A stretch of DNA of 64,000 nucleotides from Coriaria nepalensis (taxonomy: Eukaryota > Streptophyta > Magnoliopsida > Cucurbitales > Coriariaceae). The notes under the pieces are model-generated. The model did not search any database. It had not been told where the DNA came from and worked only from the letters and a program-made list of their open reading frames with translations. Shown here piece after piece: positions 47,161-59,693 of this stretch (position 1 is its first letter; each line of letters opens with the position of its first letter). The stretch is from NCBI GenBank assembly GCA_027186245.1, contig CP114497.1, positions 4,037,501-4,101,500 of the forward strand, written 5' to 3'. A program made the position numbers and the translations under genes.

Positions 47161-47464
47161 AGATGCTTCTAGATCGTCTCCTGGTTATGCCGATTCATTT
47201 ATTAGAAGCTTGATTAGCTTGACATCCAAGTCGGAGATTTGTTACAAAGGGATTCTCTTCATCATCAAAAGGATCAAGTAGCGGCTTGAGAAATGGCAGT
47301 GAAAATGGATGTACACTTCTCTCTCCTATATTTTATTCTATTTTTCCATTCATTGGTTTTTTTCTCTATTCTCTATGTAATTTTTGGGTTTTTGATTTTC
47401 GAGCTAGTAGTCGTTATGTTCTTACTGAAAGAGAGATTTATGAGATAGTGTTGGAGGTTTTGAA
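46714..47464 (+). pseudogene. Unrecognised repeat-containing open frame, broken
   Basis: The frame carries the 56-codon repeats (46714-47152). With frame changes it continues as ASDASRSSPGYADSFIRSL (47161 on) and GFSSSSKGSSSGLRNGSENG to LLSPIFYSIFPFIGFFLYSL, a strongly hydrophobic segment that could span a membrane (47319-47380). At 47465 the LTR of a copia element starts within the frame. The pattern of in-frame repeats, an in-frame deletion and continued coding-like composition suggests a former protein gene. No family is recognised and no start is certain. It could also be part of an unknown transposon. Confidence 0.4.
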
Positions 47465-48302
47465 TGTTGGAACAAACATATATTATAGATTGATCCTCTA
47501 AACTTTGCATAGAATATCAAGATTTCATAGTAGAATAATGAGAACGGCATACATAAATCCATAATGTCAATTACATATGGGTATGAGGTATTTTATAGAC
47601 TAATTTATCTCTCTTAATGGATGTCTCTCAAATATGGGGAAATGAAGAGGAGGGAATAAAATGATTAGCCTTGGGGACCAAAACCTTATGGTTGTTTATA
47701 TAGATAACTTGACTATAACTACCATAATCAGGTATTCTATTAAGTACCCCACATTACAAAGCCTATAATAAATAAGATGTATTTTTAGGCTCTACTATGA
47801 TAGATTACTTAATTAGCTCAATTAGAATAAAAGCCCAAATATAATTATTATTAATTTGAAAGCCCACATTAGGTTATTAAAATAATCCAAAAATCTTCCA
47901 CTTGGGCTGCAAATTAATTCCAAAGACAATTATATTTGATAACCAGAATGCGCACAAAATTGTTATCTATTCTTAAAACATCTTCCGAATCAATCCGGTA
48001 TATCTCCTATACCAGCATCAGACCAAAGCGACCTTTGTTAAATTTCATCGTAATTCAATCTATCAATGATCACCATACGAAATAAATTCAGCGATATAGA
48101 TAAAATATGGATGTATAGCTGGAAATGTCATGCAATGTGATCTTAAACCTTAGTCTTTCCAACTTATGTTAAACCACAATTAAAAAATAACACATTCAGA
48201 GTGATAAATCAAAAAAAATAACATTTATCTTTATTTTGTAGAAAACTAAACCTACTTAATTATTTTAATAGTGTCATGGAAAAGAACTGAAAACAAAATA
48301 CA
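47465..48302 (-). mobile_element. Copia D 3' LTR (probable)
   Basis: The + strand starts TGTTGGAAC and ends AAAACAAAATACA at the polypurine tract, so the sense is TGTATTTTG..GTTCCAACA. Length is 838 bp. The complement of TACTCCCACTAGAACT (48303 on) gives stop codon, AGTGGGAGTA, then TG, exactly the copia pol end and polypurine arrangement. No second LTR or target duplication was seen. Confidence 0.6.
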
Positions 48303-48310
48303 TACTCCCA

Positions 48311-49560
48311 CTAGAACTGTAAATCATCAAATAAGACAACAGACATATGAGCTGAATGCTCATGAAAGACCTTGAGTGGTAAATCTTTAGCAAGTGGATC
48401 TATAAGCATGAAATTTGTTTTATATGTTCAATTGACATTATCTTACTCGCTCCTTAACAACTAGAAACTTAATGTCTATATGTTTAGATTTTGATGAGCT
48501 TATATTGTGTTTGAAGATAGAACTGCAGAGAGATTGTCACAATACACTTTAAGTGGTATTTCAATACCATTCACTATTCGCAGCCTAGTGACAAACTTTC
48601 GCAGCCATATAACATGATCGGTTGTCTTATAACAACAAGCTATGAACTCTACTGCCACAGTGGAAAGAGCAATGAGTGATTGTTTGAAACTCCTCAAGGA
48701 AATAACGCCTCCAAATAGCATATAGATAAGCCAAAAGTGGATTTCTTAGTATCATGGCAACCCGCAATATCAGAGTCATAATACCCAATGACCTTTAAAT
48801 TATATGACTCCCGATAGGTAAACATGTAATCTTTTGTTCTCTTGAATTACCTCATAACACGTTTAGCTGTTTTCCAATAATCCATGCAGGGTAACTTAGG
48901 TAATCTGCCTTACATACCTAATATGTATGCTAATTCTAAACATGTACAAACTTAAGCATAAGAACATTTTGCATCTCATTTCATTTAATTTCATTATTGT
49001 GGCACTGACTGAGACTAAACTTGTCTCTTTTAGCAACGGGAGTATCTCTTTGTGCATAATCTATCATACTAAATCTAGCAAGTACCTTCTCGATATAGCT
49101 CTTTGGTGATAACCCAAAGATACCCTAAGAACGATCTCGATGTATCATAATTCCTAATACCAAAGAGGCATCACCAAGATCTTTCATTTCAATATGCTTG
49201 GTCAGAAATCTCTTGGTTTCATGCAGTAAACCTATATCGCTGCTAGCCAATGGTATATCATCGACATATGGCACTACGAAGATAAATTTACTCTTACTGA
49301 ACTTCTGATATACATAGTTATTAACTCATTAACCTCAAAACTATATGATACAATGACTTTATGAAACTTGTGATACCATTGACGAGAAGCTTGCTTATGA
49401 CTGCAGAAGGACTTTTTGAGTTTGCAAACCATAGATTTTGAATCATTCGAGATAATTTTTCTGGTTACACTATGTATATAGTTTTCTTAATGTCACCATT
49501 GAAAAAAGTCATCTTAAAATCGGGCCCAGTGGTGATGAGCAATAGTTTTAACATTAAGCA
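48311..49560 (-). pseudogene. Copia D pol relic: RT to RNase H
   Basis: The reverse strand reads, from about 49.5 kb, decayed RT. KDLGDA-type sequence lies near 49.17 kb. YRESYNLKVIGYYDSDIAGC and HDTKKSTFG lie at 48.8 kb, then GGVISLRSFKQSLIALSTVA and EFIACCYKTTDHVIWLRKFV at 48.7-48.6 kb, VYCDNLSAV, and after a frame change IDPLAKDLPLKVFHEHSAHM to a TAG at 48313-48311. This is the complete RNase H order of a plant copia element. RNase H acidic residues (D of YSDSD/YDSD, E of AEF/VEF, D of YCDN) are visible. The RT active site is not intact. Confidence 0.75.
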
Positions 49561-49594
49561 TGCAATCGATTTACATCAATTTCTTTGTAATCTT

Positions 49595-49742
49595 AACTTC
49601 ATGCGAGGGTACCTCATATACTATCATCTTACAATACTTTAACTTTAACTTTATGCAAGTGTATCTCAAAAATCAGCATCTTATAACACTTTAGCTTTAA
49701 CTTTAACTTCACACGAGTGTATCTCAAATATCATCATCTTAC
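49595..49742. repeat. ~55-bp degenerate tandem repeat, three units
   Basis: AACTTCATGCGAGGGTACCT (49595), AACTTTATGCAAGTGTATCT (49647) and AACTTCACACGAGTGTATCT (49705) each run on into a CATCTTA-containing tail. Spacing is 52 and 58 bp. Confidence 0.75.
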
Positions 49743-51020
49743 ATCGTTCATAACTTACATACTCATCACCCTTTAATATTCATAATCCCGCGAGCAATAA
49801 CCATTCTTATTGCCTTAAAGCATATACAGCCCTAACATAATCAACATCTTCATACCCATATGCAATGTGGTATGCTGATGTGTATACATCATGTTCGATC
49901 ATCCTCATTATCATATTCCTTATTATCTTCATCCTATATGTAATGTAGCATGCTCTGCAATATGACTAATCATCCTTATCATATCATTTACATTCATTAA
50001 CATATAGACTGGCCATTTCATCATCATTTTCATAACCATTTATGCACATTCAAAATAGAAGCATACACATATAATCGTCCTTGCATATTTCACAATGTAT
50101 ACAAACATTTATATTGATCATATATAAAGTTTAACGGGTCGTAGAGGGATTATCCCTGACCTGGTTTCCAAGCACAATTTAGTGAAAATAAAATCCCTCT
50201 TTTGATGATGGTCTTGAAAGAGTTTACTTGTTTTTCCCTCTTTAGCATATAGTCAAGATTTTCTATTTATATACAGAATCTTATGTCCTTAAGAGCAAGT
50301 TTAGTTGTTATTTAGGTTTCAAAATTCAATTGAGAAATCAAAACCTTTTACTTGAAACGAATTAGCTTATTCAAAGTTTACGAGACCCATCTCGCTATGT
50401 TCCATAAATCATTTGTATTCATATGGTTAACCACAATTCCTCAAATGTCCACCAGAAGCTAACATATATACCAACCTTAGGGTATAAGGCTTAACTAATT
50501 AATATGAGGTCAGATTATCGTTTAATTAATCAACTCATTCTTAGGCATCAAATATATTTTTCAACCACATTCTAGTTTAAGCAGTCCACACTCAGAAATT
50601 CACTAAAACAAAAGGTAACATATTTGGTCTTGGGATTTTAACCACTAACAAAAGACCCAAGTTTGTTTAATAGCCAAAGAAATTAGAATAATCCAAGATG
50701 ATTTGGTTCATGAAATGAATTTCTAAACTCAATCCAGATTATGTCATTTTCCTTATATATTCCAAATTAAGCATGCTATACCTAAAAATTCATATAAATA
50801 ATTTGCTTCACTTAACTTTACTACCTATGTTACACTAATATATGTACAACATGGTCGAAACTCAGAACATTCTAGTCATGTTTGACCTACGGAACAACTC
50901 ATCAAACTGTACTCATTATCTGTTAATCATCGGACCTTTAAGGTTTGAGTATATTGTATTTAACCATAAATCACAATTATTAGACTAAGAAATTTGAATT
51001 GAGATTTAAACCAGTAATAT
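49743..51020. other. AT-rich DNA with no gene recognised
   Basis: CATCAT/TCATCTTCAT-rich sequence (49743-50060), a short GC-richer stretch (50120-50180), then featureless AT-rich DNA. It may include the 5' part of the copia D element or gypsy LTR sequence. Confidence 0.35.
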
Positions 51021-51021
51021 T

Positions 51022-52250
51022 AGAATTAAACGAGTACGCTCGTCAAGCCAATCAGATCTTGACCCGATGGGGCACATCTCTTATGTGATATCATCTCTAT
51101 GTGAATATTAGCAAGATAATAAATATTATTATTAAATAAAAGTCGGTTGTTTTATCATGCTTATTAACTTTGTTAGAATTAATAACTTATGTTTAAGTAA
51201 TACATATCTTAATAAAGTCATGTGTCTTAAGCTATGCACTTGAGATCATGATGGAAATCATGTCAGATGCAAGTAGCTTAAAGCTTAATATATGAATTAT
51301 TTGTAGTCACCAGATCATTAAGGATGAGCATCGATGATCCTGATAAACAATTACATAGTTTATCACTCAAGTGTTTAAGATGGTTATTCTCATGGTCATT
51401 GATGTTAGTAGAACATCAAGATGATTATGTGGGTGCTTAGTGAAGACTAACTTCACTAAACGTGATACTTAGACAATTCTCAATAGTGAAAAATGCTAAC
51501 TATTAATGAGAATTCTGTAGTGACTATTTTACATGTGATCTTCAGACTTAAGATCACCATAATATCTTATCTGCTAGGTGTTATACTTTGACATCGTTCC
51601 AATAGACCCTAGCCAAGCGTTAAGTGGGGTGAAATGTTGGGTATAAAATTTTATATATGAAGGTTAGAAGTGATCAACACGGAATCCATCACTTTCATAT
51701 ATGGAAGATAAAGTCCTATGAATTATATGATTTATTGAACAAGGAATCTTTACATAATACTATGGTATGAAACGAGTTTAAGTAAATCCATTATTGATGC
51801 TTATAAAAGATATAATGGTTCATATAATTTATCTTATAAGATTTACTAGTCAAACTATGCCCTATAAGGAATTAGGATATTAGTAAGATAGAATGATTAT
51901 TTATTCTATATTTCTTATAGTCATGACAATCACTTGTGGAAGATAATACATTTTCATCTCTCGGGTGGTTCTAACACTTTGCTAAAAGTCAATATTTACT
52001 TGAAGGTTTAGGTTAATTAATTATGAAATTATTAAATTAACTGTTTAATTTAAAATACATTTGGAATTAAATTAAATCATAAAGTGTTATGAGATCTTTC
52101 GACAAGTATAATGTAAAACTTACTCGATCATACATATAAGGTCCGATAGTAACTCAGTTTAGATTTAATTGAAGAAAAGGAAAAACATATCATTTTGAAT
52201 TTAGGGGTAAAATTGTAATTTTATTTATAATTTGAAAATAGTGGTAAAAG
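51022..52250 (+). mobile_element. B-family LTR, forward, 3' end lost
   Basis: Starts near GAATTAAACGAGTACGCTCG, and follows the B2 LTR in the opposite orientation through CATTGATGTTAGTAGAACAT, ATTTTACATGTGATCTTCAG and GGTGAAATGTTGGGTATAAA to about 52245. The final third of the LTR is missing. An almost identical start recurs 1.43 kb further on. Confidence 0.6.
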
Positions 52251-52454
52251 CTAATGCCTTTATCAATTTTCAAATAGTGCTCGATTAACTGTTCGCTTCG
52301 ACAACCCTCAAGTAAAGTTAAAGCATTTAATTTTTCTTCATAAACTCAAGTAATATTCAAAGTAAGAAAATATAAGCATTTCACTCATCCTGACATGCAA
52401 ATTTTAAATATCGAAAACGTAAGGCTATATATAGTGCAAATTTTAAACTAGTAA

Positions 52455-53205
52455 TATTAGAATTAAACGTGTATGGTCGTCAAGTCAATCAGATCTTGAC
52501 CTCATGGGGCACATTTCTTATGTGATATCATCTCTATGTGAATATTAGTAAGATAATAAATATTATTATTAAGTAAAAGGCAATTGTTTTATCATGCTTA
52601 TTAACTTTGTTAGAATTAATAACTTATGTTTAAGTGATACATATATTGATAAAATCATATGTCTTAAGCTATGCACTTAAGGTCATGATGGAGATCATGT
52701 CAGTTGAGACACAAGTAGCTTAAAGCTTAATATACAAATTGTTCGTAGACATAAAATCATTAATAATGAGCATTGATGATCCTAATAGACGCAAGTGTTT
52801 AGGATGGTTATTTTCATGGTCATTGATGTTAGTAGAACATCAAAATGATTATATGGGTGTGTTGGTGTTTAGTGGAGACTAACTTCACTAAATGTGATAC
52901 TTAGACAATTCTCAATGGTGAAAAATGATAACTGTTAATGAGAATTATGTAGTGATTATTTTACATGTGATTTTTAGAACTAAGATCATCATAATATATT
53001 GTGTTAAATTTTATACTTTGATATCGTTCCAATAAACCCTAGCCAAGCATTAAGCATAGTGAAATATTAGATATAAAATTTTATACATGAATATTATAAG
53101 TGATCAATACATAATCTATCACTTTCGTATATAAAAGATAATATCCTATAAATTATTTGACTTATTGAAAAATGAATCGTTACATAATATTATAGTATGA
53201 AAGCA
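52455..53205 (+). mobile_element. B-family LTR, forward, second copy, truncated
   Basis: GAATTAAACGTGTATGGTCG onward is a close relative of the copy at 51022, including the unusual upstream words ACTAGTAATATTA. It ends near 53205 in an A-rich run. The pair is much more similar to each other than to the B LTRs at 13 or 56 kb, which suggests a segmental tandem duplication or two LTRs of one element. Confidence 0.6.
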
Positions 53206-54231
53206 ATCAATCAAAAAAAAATAGCTTAAATAAAGGAATAAATAAACAAGCTCGATATATTTATGTTGAGTTAGTTATACGCTACATGTAATCAAACGTA
53301 AATTAAATTAACTAAAAATTATGTATAGAGTTTTGAAACCACCCTTAACTAAATAAAAATTTAGCTACTTAAAATATATAAATAACAAAAACTAAATCAA
53401 TAGAAAAAAAATAGACAATAAAAAGAAAAGAATAAAGGAAGTCGAGTTGATTATAATGATTAACAAGGACAAAAAAATGGGATTACTTTTTTTTTTCCTC
53501 TCCTTTTTCCCCTTCTGCCCACTGTTGGTCTTGATTTCTGCTTCACGTTCTACCCTTGGCAGCTGGGTCTCTGTTCTAGTCATAGATGTGCAATACATTT
53601 TTTTCTATCCATTACGCTTCTCTCTCGATTCTTCACGCCGACTTCTTTTCCAATTGGGTTTCACCGTCATTTCACTTTATCACGTGGTTGACCACTTCTT
53701 TTGCCGCATATCTCTATTTTAATTTCTCTAATGGCTATTTTTTTCACGTCCATTAAATAACTCGAGCAGCCTTTTCTTCTTTTTCATGCAATTACACTAC
53801 ATTTGGGCCCAGCCCATTCAATTTCATGATCAACCCTTTTCTCCGCATCAAATGTACGACACCAAAGAATCCAGCCTTATTATTTTTCTTTTAGTCTTTC
53901 AACCATTCTTTTATTGCTTTCAAGTCCTCTAAATATTCTTTTGTTTCAATTTCTCCCTTTTTAATTTATTTTTCTCCTTTTTACTCCCGATTCCCTACAA
54001 AACATTAAAGAAGCTAATAAAGAGTAAAGAAGTTCAAAAATTAATAACGAGGAAAATAATATAAAAATAGTGTAAATTAAACATTTATCAATGCTGCTTA
54101 TGGGAAGCTCTTTTGTTAAGAAAGAAAAGGCTAAGCTTAAGAGGCAAGGTAAGTAAAGGGTTGTCAAAGTAAAGAAGGATGATAAAAATGGAGTGAGAAT
54201 TGCTACTTTAGGTGTAGGAATTGTAAGTGAA
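53206..54231. other. Intergenic DNA with pyrimidine-rich block
   Basis: A T/C-rich stretch (53485-53990) gives a 91-codon forward frame of low complexity (Phe, Leu, Ser) with no recognised domain. I do not call it a gene. Confidence 0.4.
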
Positions 54232-55889
54232 TGAATCTTCGCTTACCTAGAGCAGAATGGCACATTCGAAACACGACTTTCGCAGATACGATTCAAGAGA
54301 CTATCTCAAGATCACAAGAGTATGCTATATTTTATTAAACATCTGGATTTTTTCAATTCCTAACTCAATTCACAAACTAGCAATTAATTAAGTAAGAGTG
54401 AAGGAGATTTATACCTAGCAGCCCTCTCAAGAAACGAATAATTCTTCACCTTTTTCCATAAACACCGCCAATCCATCACCATAAGCCACCGCTGTCACTA
54501 CCGGTTTGTTGATTCCAAGCCATCACTCAACCTCTAAAACTAGTCCACATAGATGATAACTATCAAGAATTGTTTAGCTTCGATCTCAATTCATAAGAGT
54601 TAAGCTTAGAGAAAGGGAAAAGATGGAGTTTTGATCTAGTTCGAGAGAAAACCATTTTCTATCAAGATTTTCTCTCTCTTCCACTGGACAAGTCTTAGGT
54701 GGAACCCTTAGTGTTTGCTTGTGTTCCTTCATGAGGGATACACTCTCTCAAGCAAAGCCTAAGATGGGCAATCGGGCCCCTAAAGCCCAATTCCCTTTTG
54801 AGCGAATGCTCAGGTTTCCCTAGTCCATTTTAATTTTCAATTTTTAGAAAATTGTAAACATTATTATTCCAAATAAATGTACAACTTTACCAAGTAAAAT
54901 CCAAACTTCAATTTGGGCCTTTTCACATAGGTTCGATTTGGCCCGTTAACTCTTTAATGACTAATTAGATTTTCTTTTAACCCGAATAATATTGTTTGAC
55001 AATAAATTCACTAAATCTCCATTTAATAAATTTATCTAGTCAATGTTTTATTTTTCTAATTATTATTTCATTTCAAATTAAATCTAAAATACACTTTGGA
55101 TATGCTACTAGTACGAGTGTGACTTAGGTATAAAAAATTAAATAAATTAATGATTTAACTCTTTAAATCAATTTCTCCAAGAACGAGTAAAAATTCTCCA
55201 ATTTAGAATTCAATTGAGATTTAATCATTCTTTATGTGTGTAATTGGATAGGTTCTATATTACGTTGTTTGGTGGGCCCCACAACAACTTAGTTCATCCT
55301 TTTAGGGACCCTTAGCTAAAGTCACATTGAATGATACAAAAGCATGATATCTCATACACAAGTACTCTGGTGATATCAAGTCTGAGAATCACAAATACTA
55401 TTATCACCAATCAAATCTCATTAACAATTAATATAATTACCAATAAGATTTGTCAAGTTATCACATTCAATGATTAAGTCTCTATAATATCCTACATGCT
55501 TATCCTTGTGTTCTCCAATACTAATGATCATGAGAACATCATTCTTCTTTCGAAGATGATATCATATGTAATAGTATCTCTATATTATAATTATCCTATC
55601 ATGACAATTCTATGACTATGAAAATTTTGGATACTAGATTTAAGACAACTTGGATTTTATCTAGCATGATCTCCATCATGATTCCAAATGTATATCTATT
55701 ACCTAGGAATCTGTCATGTATGACATGCAATTCATTATTTCCAACCTAATAACATGCTCTATTAAATATTATGAATTCAGTTATATTGATGATTTATACA
55801 ATTCCGAATTGATTCTCATAAGTACTTGACCCTATTGGGTCATACCGATTGGCTTGACGGGCGGTATATTTTCGCATACTTCTTTTGAA
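54232..55889 (-). mobile_element. A-family LTR, reverse, with internal deletion
   Basis: The + strand starts TGAATCTTCGCTTACC, the same terminus as A2 at 10998. It shares GGATATGCTACTAGTACG (55098), the CAAGTCTGAGAATCACAAATAC block (55378) and TTATCCTATCATGACAAT (55598). Near 55300 about 500 bp present in A2 are missing. The other end lies near the GTATGCGAAAATATACCGCC complement at 55860-55889 but has no clean TG. Confidence 0.65.
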
Positions 55890-56357
55890 TAAACTCTAAG
55901 TCTAATAATTATGTTTTCTAATGACTAATTCAAACCACTATGAAAACACTTTCTGTCCTTGCTTATCTTTGACCTTACAAAGTCACTACTTAGTTTGGAT
56001 TCATATCAAAACTTTAGACAATATAACCTTTTGATATACCCAATCATTCTAGTACATGTTCTCCAACAAATGAGCTTTCAATCATATTCATACAAAATTA
56101 TGCACTTAAGGTATTATACCACTCATAATAATTATCTTTACCCCAAATCACATTTAGGTAAGCGACAATGTAAATAGCATATTATGTTTGTATTGCCTTT
56201 GAGGCATTTTGATGTAGACACAAGCATTATTCTTTGTGGCTAATTATCTTGGAATAATAGTTTGTCCCAAGTGGCTTTTATTCGGCTCTTTCTAAAAGAG
56301 TGATCACGACCCCTTAGTTCTAGACATTTACTAGGTGTTCATGTCTAAAAATAATTC
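55890..56357. other. AT-rich DNA with no gene recognised
   Basis: This lies between an A LTR (reverse) and B LTR pieces (forward). A 72-codon forward frame (55959-56177) shows no domain. It may contain the remains of A or B internal sequence. Confidence 0.35.
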
Positions 56358-56992
56358 TTCGAAAGAGTATGCCCTTCAATCCAATCGGGTTAAACATGAT
56401 GAGTATACATTTTGTGAGATACAATCTTAATTGTAAATATTAACAATATTAATGTTTGTTCAACAATAGTAAAGACATTTATTTATTTATCATGTTTATT
56501 AATTGTGTTAGAATTAATATTATATGTTCATTTATTACATATCATGATAAAGTCAATTATCTTAGGTTATATGCTTGAGACCATGATAAAGATTATGCTA
56601 GTTGAGATGTAAGTTTTTTAAAGCCTAGGATACGAATTGTTCAAGAGGGACATTGATAATCCGGATAGACTATCACATAGGTTATCTCATAAAATACATA
56701 GGATGATTGTTCTCATGACTATTGATGTTGGTGAAACATCAGGATAAGTATGTGTGTAGTTAGTAAAGACTAAGGGTACCAAACATGACATTTAGATAAT
56801 TCTCAATGGTAATAATACTAAATGTTAATAAGAATTATATAGTGACTATATTATATGTGGTCCTTAGACCTGAGCTCACCATGATATCTTATGTGTCGGA
56901 TTTTATACTTTAACATCATTTTAATAAATCCTAGCCAAGGATGAAATAGGGTTAAACTTTGGGTATAAAATGTTATAGATGAAGGTTGTGAG
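56358..56992 (+). mobile_element. B-family LTR 5' part, forward
   Basis: From AAAGAGTATGCCCTTCAATC it follows the B sense strand (TTTTGTGAGATACAATCTTA, TATCATGATAAAGTC, TTGATGTTGGTGAAACATCA) for about 630 bp, then another B LTR start begins. Confidence 0.65.
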
Positions 56993-57290
56993 TGATTTAA
57001 AAGTGTATGCCTATAAAGCCAACCAGGTTAGACCCGATAATTATATTTTTTGTGAGATATAATCTTATTTGTAAATGTTAATTATATTATTGCATGTTCA
57101 ATAATAGTAAAGGCACTCATCCATTTATCACGTTTGTTAATCATATTGCAATTAATATTTTATGTTCTATAAATACATATCATGATCAATTTTATTCTTA
57201 TGTTATGCACTTTGGAGACCAAAATGGATATCATGCTTATTGAGACACAAGTTTATTAAAGTTTAAAGATACAAATTGGTCATTGTTGCA
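56993..57290 (+). mobile_element. B-family LTR start, second copy, forward
   Basis: TGATTTAAAAGTGTATGCCT begins a second B LTR in the same direction, matching the first 290 bp of the previous copy (TTTTTTGTGAGATATAATCT, TATCATGATCAATTTTATTC). It then gives way to copia pol-like sequence. Confidence 0.65.
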
Positions 57291-57559
57291 GGATTTCAAT
57301 CTTCTATAAAATATTAAAATGTTATGCCTAAGAATATTATTGCTATATATGAAAAAGTATTTCCTCCAATTTATTTTCTTTTCTACTTCATATGAAATAT
57401 GGAGTGGTAGAAAAATGTCATTGAACTATATTATGATATGGAAATATAATTGGAGGCAAGGTCTAAAATGTTTTATTTATGGGATATCCTAAAGGGATGT
57501 TAGGATATTATTTTCATCATGCTTATATAACAAAAGATGTTTATTCTAAGAACCGCTAC

Positions 57560-58560
57560 CTTCTCATAAAGGGAATTCCTTTTTGAAAGAACTAGTGGGA
57601 GTATGATAGAACTTGAAGAAATTTAAGAACTACAAAATAATTACAAACCGAGAATTATCTACTCACTGAACCGATACAATTGAAACGTCCTCAAAAGAGA
57701 CAACTATGTATCTTAGAGTGTACAATAGATTTGTAGAGTCAATATTTTTTTGGTTGGCCTAAATGATATAGATTTATAGTAGAAAATTCTAGTAAAGATC
57801 TAGTTATATATGATGACACAAATTTCTAGTACAAAATCATAGTAAGAGTCCAGTCAAAGATGTTGACCCTATGATACATTCTGAGCCTATGAATAGCTCG
57901 TATTCCGAGAAATTGATGCACCTAAAGGAATAGTTCTCAAAAGATTCACATATATTGATTACACTTGCAACCGACCGTGCTTAGCAAATATGGAAAGAAA
58001 ATAAGAAAAATCGTTGCTACAAATAGTGACCACGAGTAAAAGTACAAATGATAGAACCCAAGGCTTTTCAGATAAAAATAAATAAAGATATTGTGTATGT
58101 TGCAAGGATCTATTTATTGAATGAAATAAGCATATCGAAATTAGGATATATGTTTTGATGAAATGATCAAATCCTTTAATTTCATTAAAAATAAAGATGA
58201 TCCTTGTATACATACGAAGGTTAGCGGAAGTACAAAAATGTTCATAAATATTTTACACATATCTCATACTACTCATTAGAGAATGAGGTAGCCGTGATGT
58301 AATCTATTAAACTGTAATTCTCGAAATGATCCTCCATAGTATTTGGGTAATGAATTATTTGTTAAGATCTATAGAGATAAATTTAAAAAATTGTTTGGCT
58401 TAACTCAATAAACATACATAGATAAAATTGCTAAAGGTAAAGATGATTTTCGCCAATGAGTCAATGAATCTGCCTCTCTTAAGAGATATCAATTAAGACA
58501 TGAAAGAAGAGGTATAGCATGAATATGCTATACTATGTATACGACCAGATATAGCCTATC
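57560..58560 (+). pseudogene. Copia RT relic, forward
   Basis: The forward homologue of the relic at 17.2-18.7 kb. It gives ERTSGSMIELEEI (57579), KIKMILVYIRR and, in the next frame, KDDPCIYTKVSGSTKM (58187), YLGNELFVKIYRDKFKKLFG (58342) and TYIDKIAK (58411). These are the RT segment around and after the catalytic box. The YVDD motif is destroyed and stops are frequent. The same internal deletion between the pre-RT segment and the RT core seems present in both relics, so they may descend from an already defective master. Confidence 0.65.
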
Positions 58561-58569
58561 ATTATGCTA

Positions 58570-59690
58570 ATCAAATCTCATAAAAAAAATTTATATTTTT
58601 CCTTGATGTTATCTTTAATATATTTTATAAATTTCCTTAATACATATTATACATCTCTCTAAAAAAATAGATAAGAAATAATAAAATGAATTCGGGCTCC
58701 AGCCCATCCAACTGATAAGGGTTAGTCAATTAGGCTAGTGATAGATCCAAAATTTTAGGGAAATGTCCCTATTGGATAATAATAGAAAAATAATTGGAGG
58801 TACGAGAGCGAAATACTCACAATACGTAAATATTTATCAAAACTTTTTATAATAAATAAATAAATAAATTTCAAATGTCTAATACATAATATGAATATAT
58901 ATACATATATATATGTATGTAAATTTTGGGTTTGAGAATAAGTAAAAAATAATAATTTACGAGTCATAAAATTAAATATACTGTATAATAGGCATGAACG
59001 TCAGACCAGATACTGTTATATCTTATCCGATCCAAATTGAAATTCATTTTTATCTATCGAATCGGGTATTAGATTCAATCTGGTCCAATCCGTGTAGGAT
59101 CAGATCAGTTCCTACAAGTATCCAATCAATATTTTTTTATTTTTTTGTAAATTAATGTTGTAATTTATTTTATGTAAGATTTAAATATGAAGATTGTAAA
59201 AAAAAATTTCAACTCTAAGGTTTAATTTTTTGACATAAATTGAAGTTTGAACCTCAAATCAAAGAAACATATTATAATTTATGTATACTATTTTAGGCTA
59301 TTTTTTCTATTTTTTCTTTTCTCTAGCAGTTGTGAAAGTTACATAATGATGATGCACTTTAATTACTTATAATGAATTACAGCTAATTACCATTTAAAAT
59401 TTATTTGCAAAGTGCATACAAATCACAATCATTAATTAATAACAATATAATCAAAAGAAATTCTATAAACATCAAACAAAAAGCATATTACATCATAATT
59501 CACCAATGATAATTTACTAATGATATCAAAATATCTAAGAAATTTCAACATAATAAAACACCACTGGAAATCAACGTTAACTTCATTTCTTTTAGCCCTT
59601 ACTTGCTGGTACTGTTAAAAATTATAAAATTCCATGAATATATAAAAAGAAAATGAATGTCAAAATAATTGAATAAGTAATTAGTATGTA
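58570..59690. other. AT-rich DNA, possible hAT terminal region
   Basis: No coding evidence. 58986-59125 is rich in ATCCGATC/GGATC words (TTATCCGATCC, ATCGAATCGGGTATTAG, GTAGGATCAGATC), the style of subterminal repeats in hAT elements. It lies on the 3' side of the hAT transposase relic, but no terminal inverted repeat could be paired. Confidence 0.35.
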
Positions 59691-59693
59691 CTA

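Noticed and set aside
53447..53722. Forward frame of 91 codons rich in Phe, Leu and Ser
   Set aside because: A translation of a T/C-rich tract. Low complexity and no family match.
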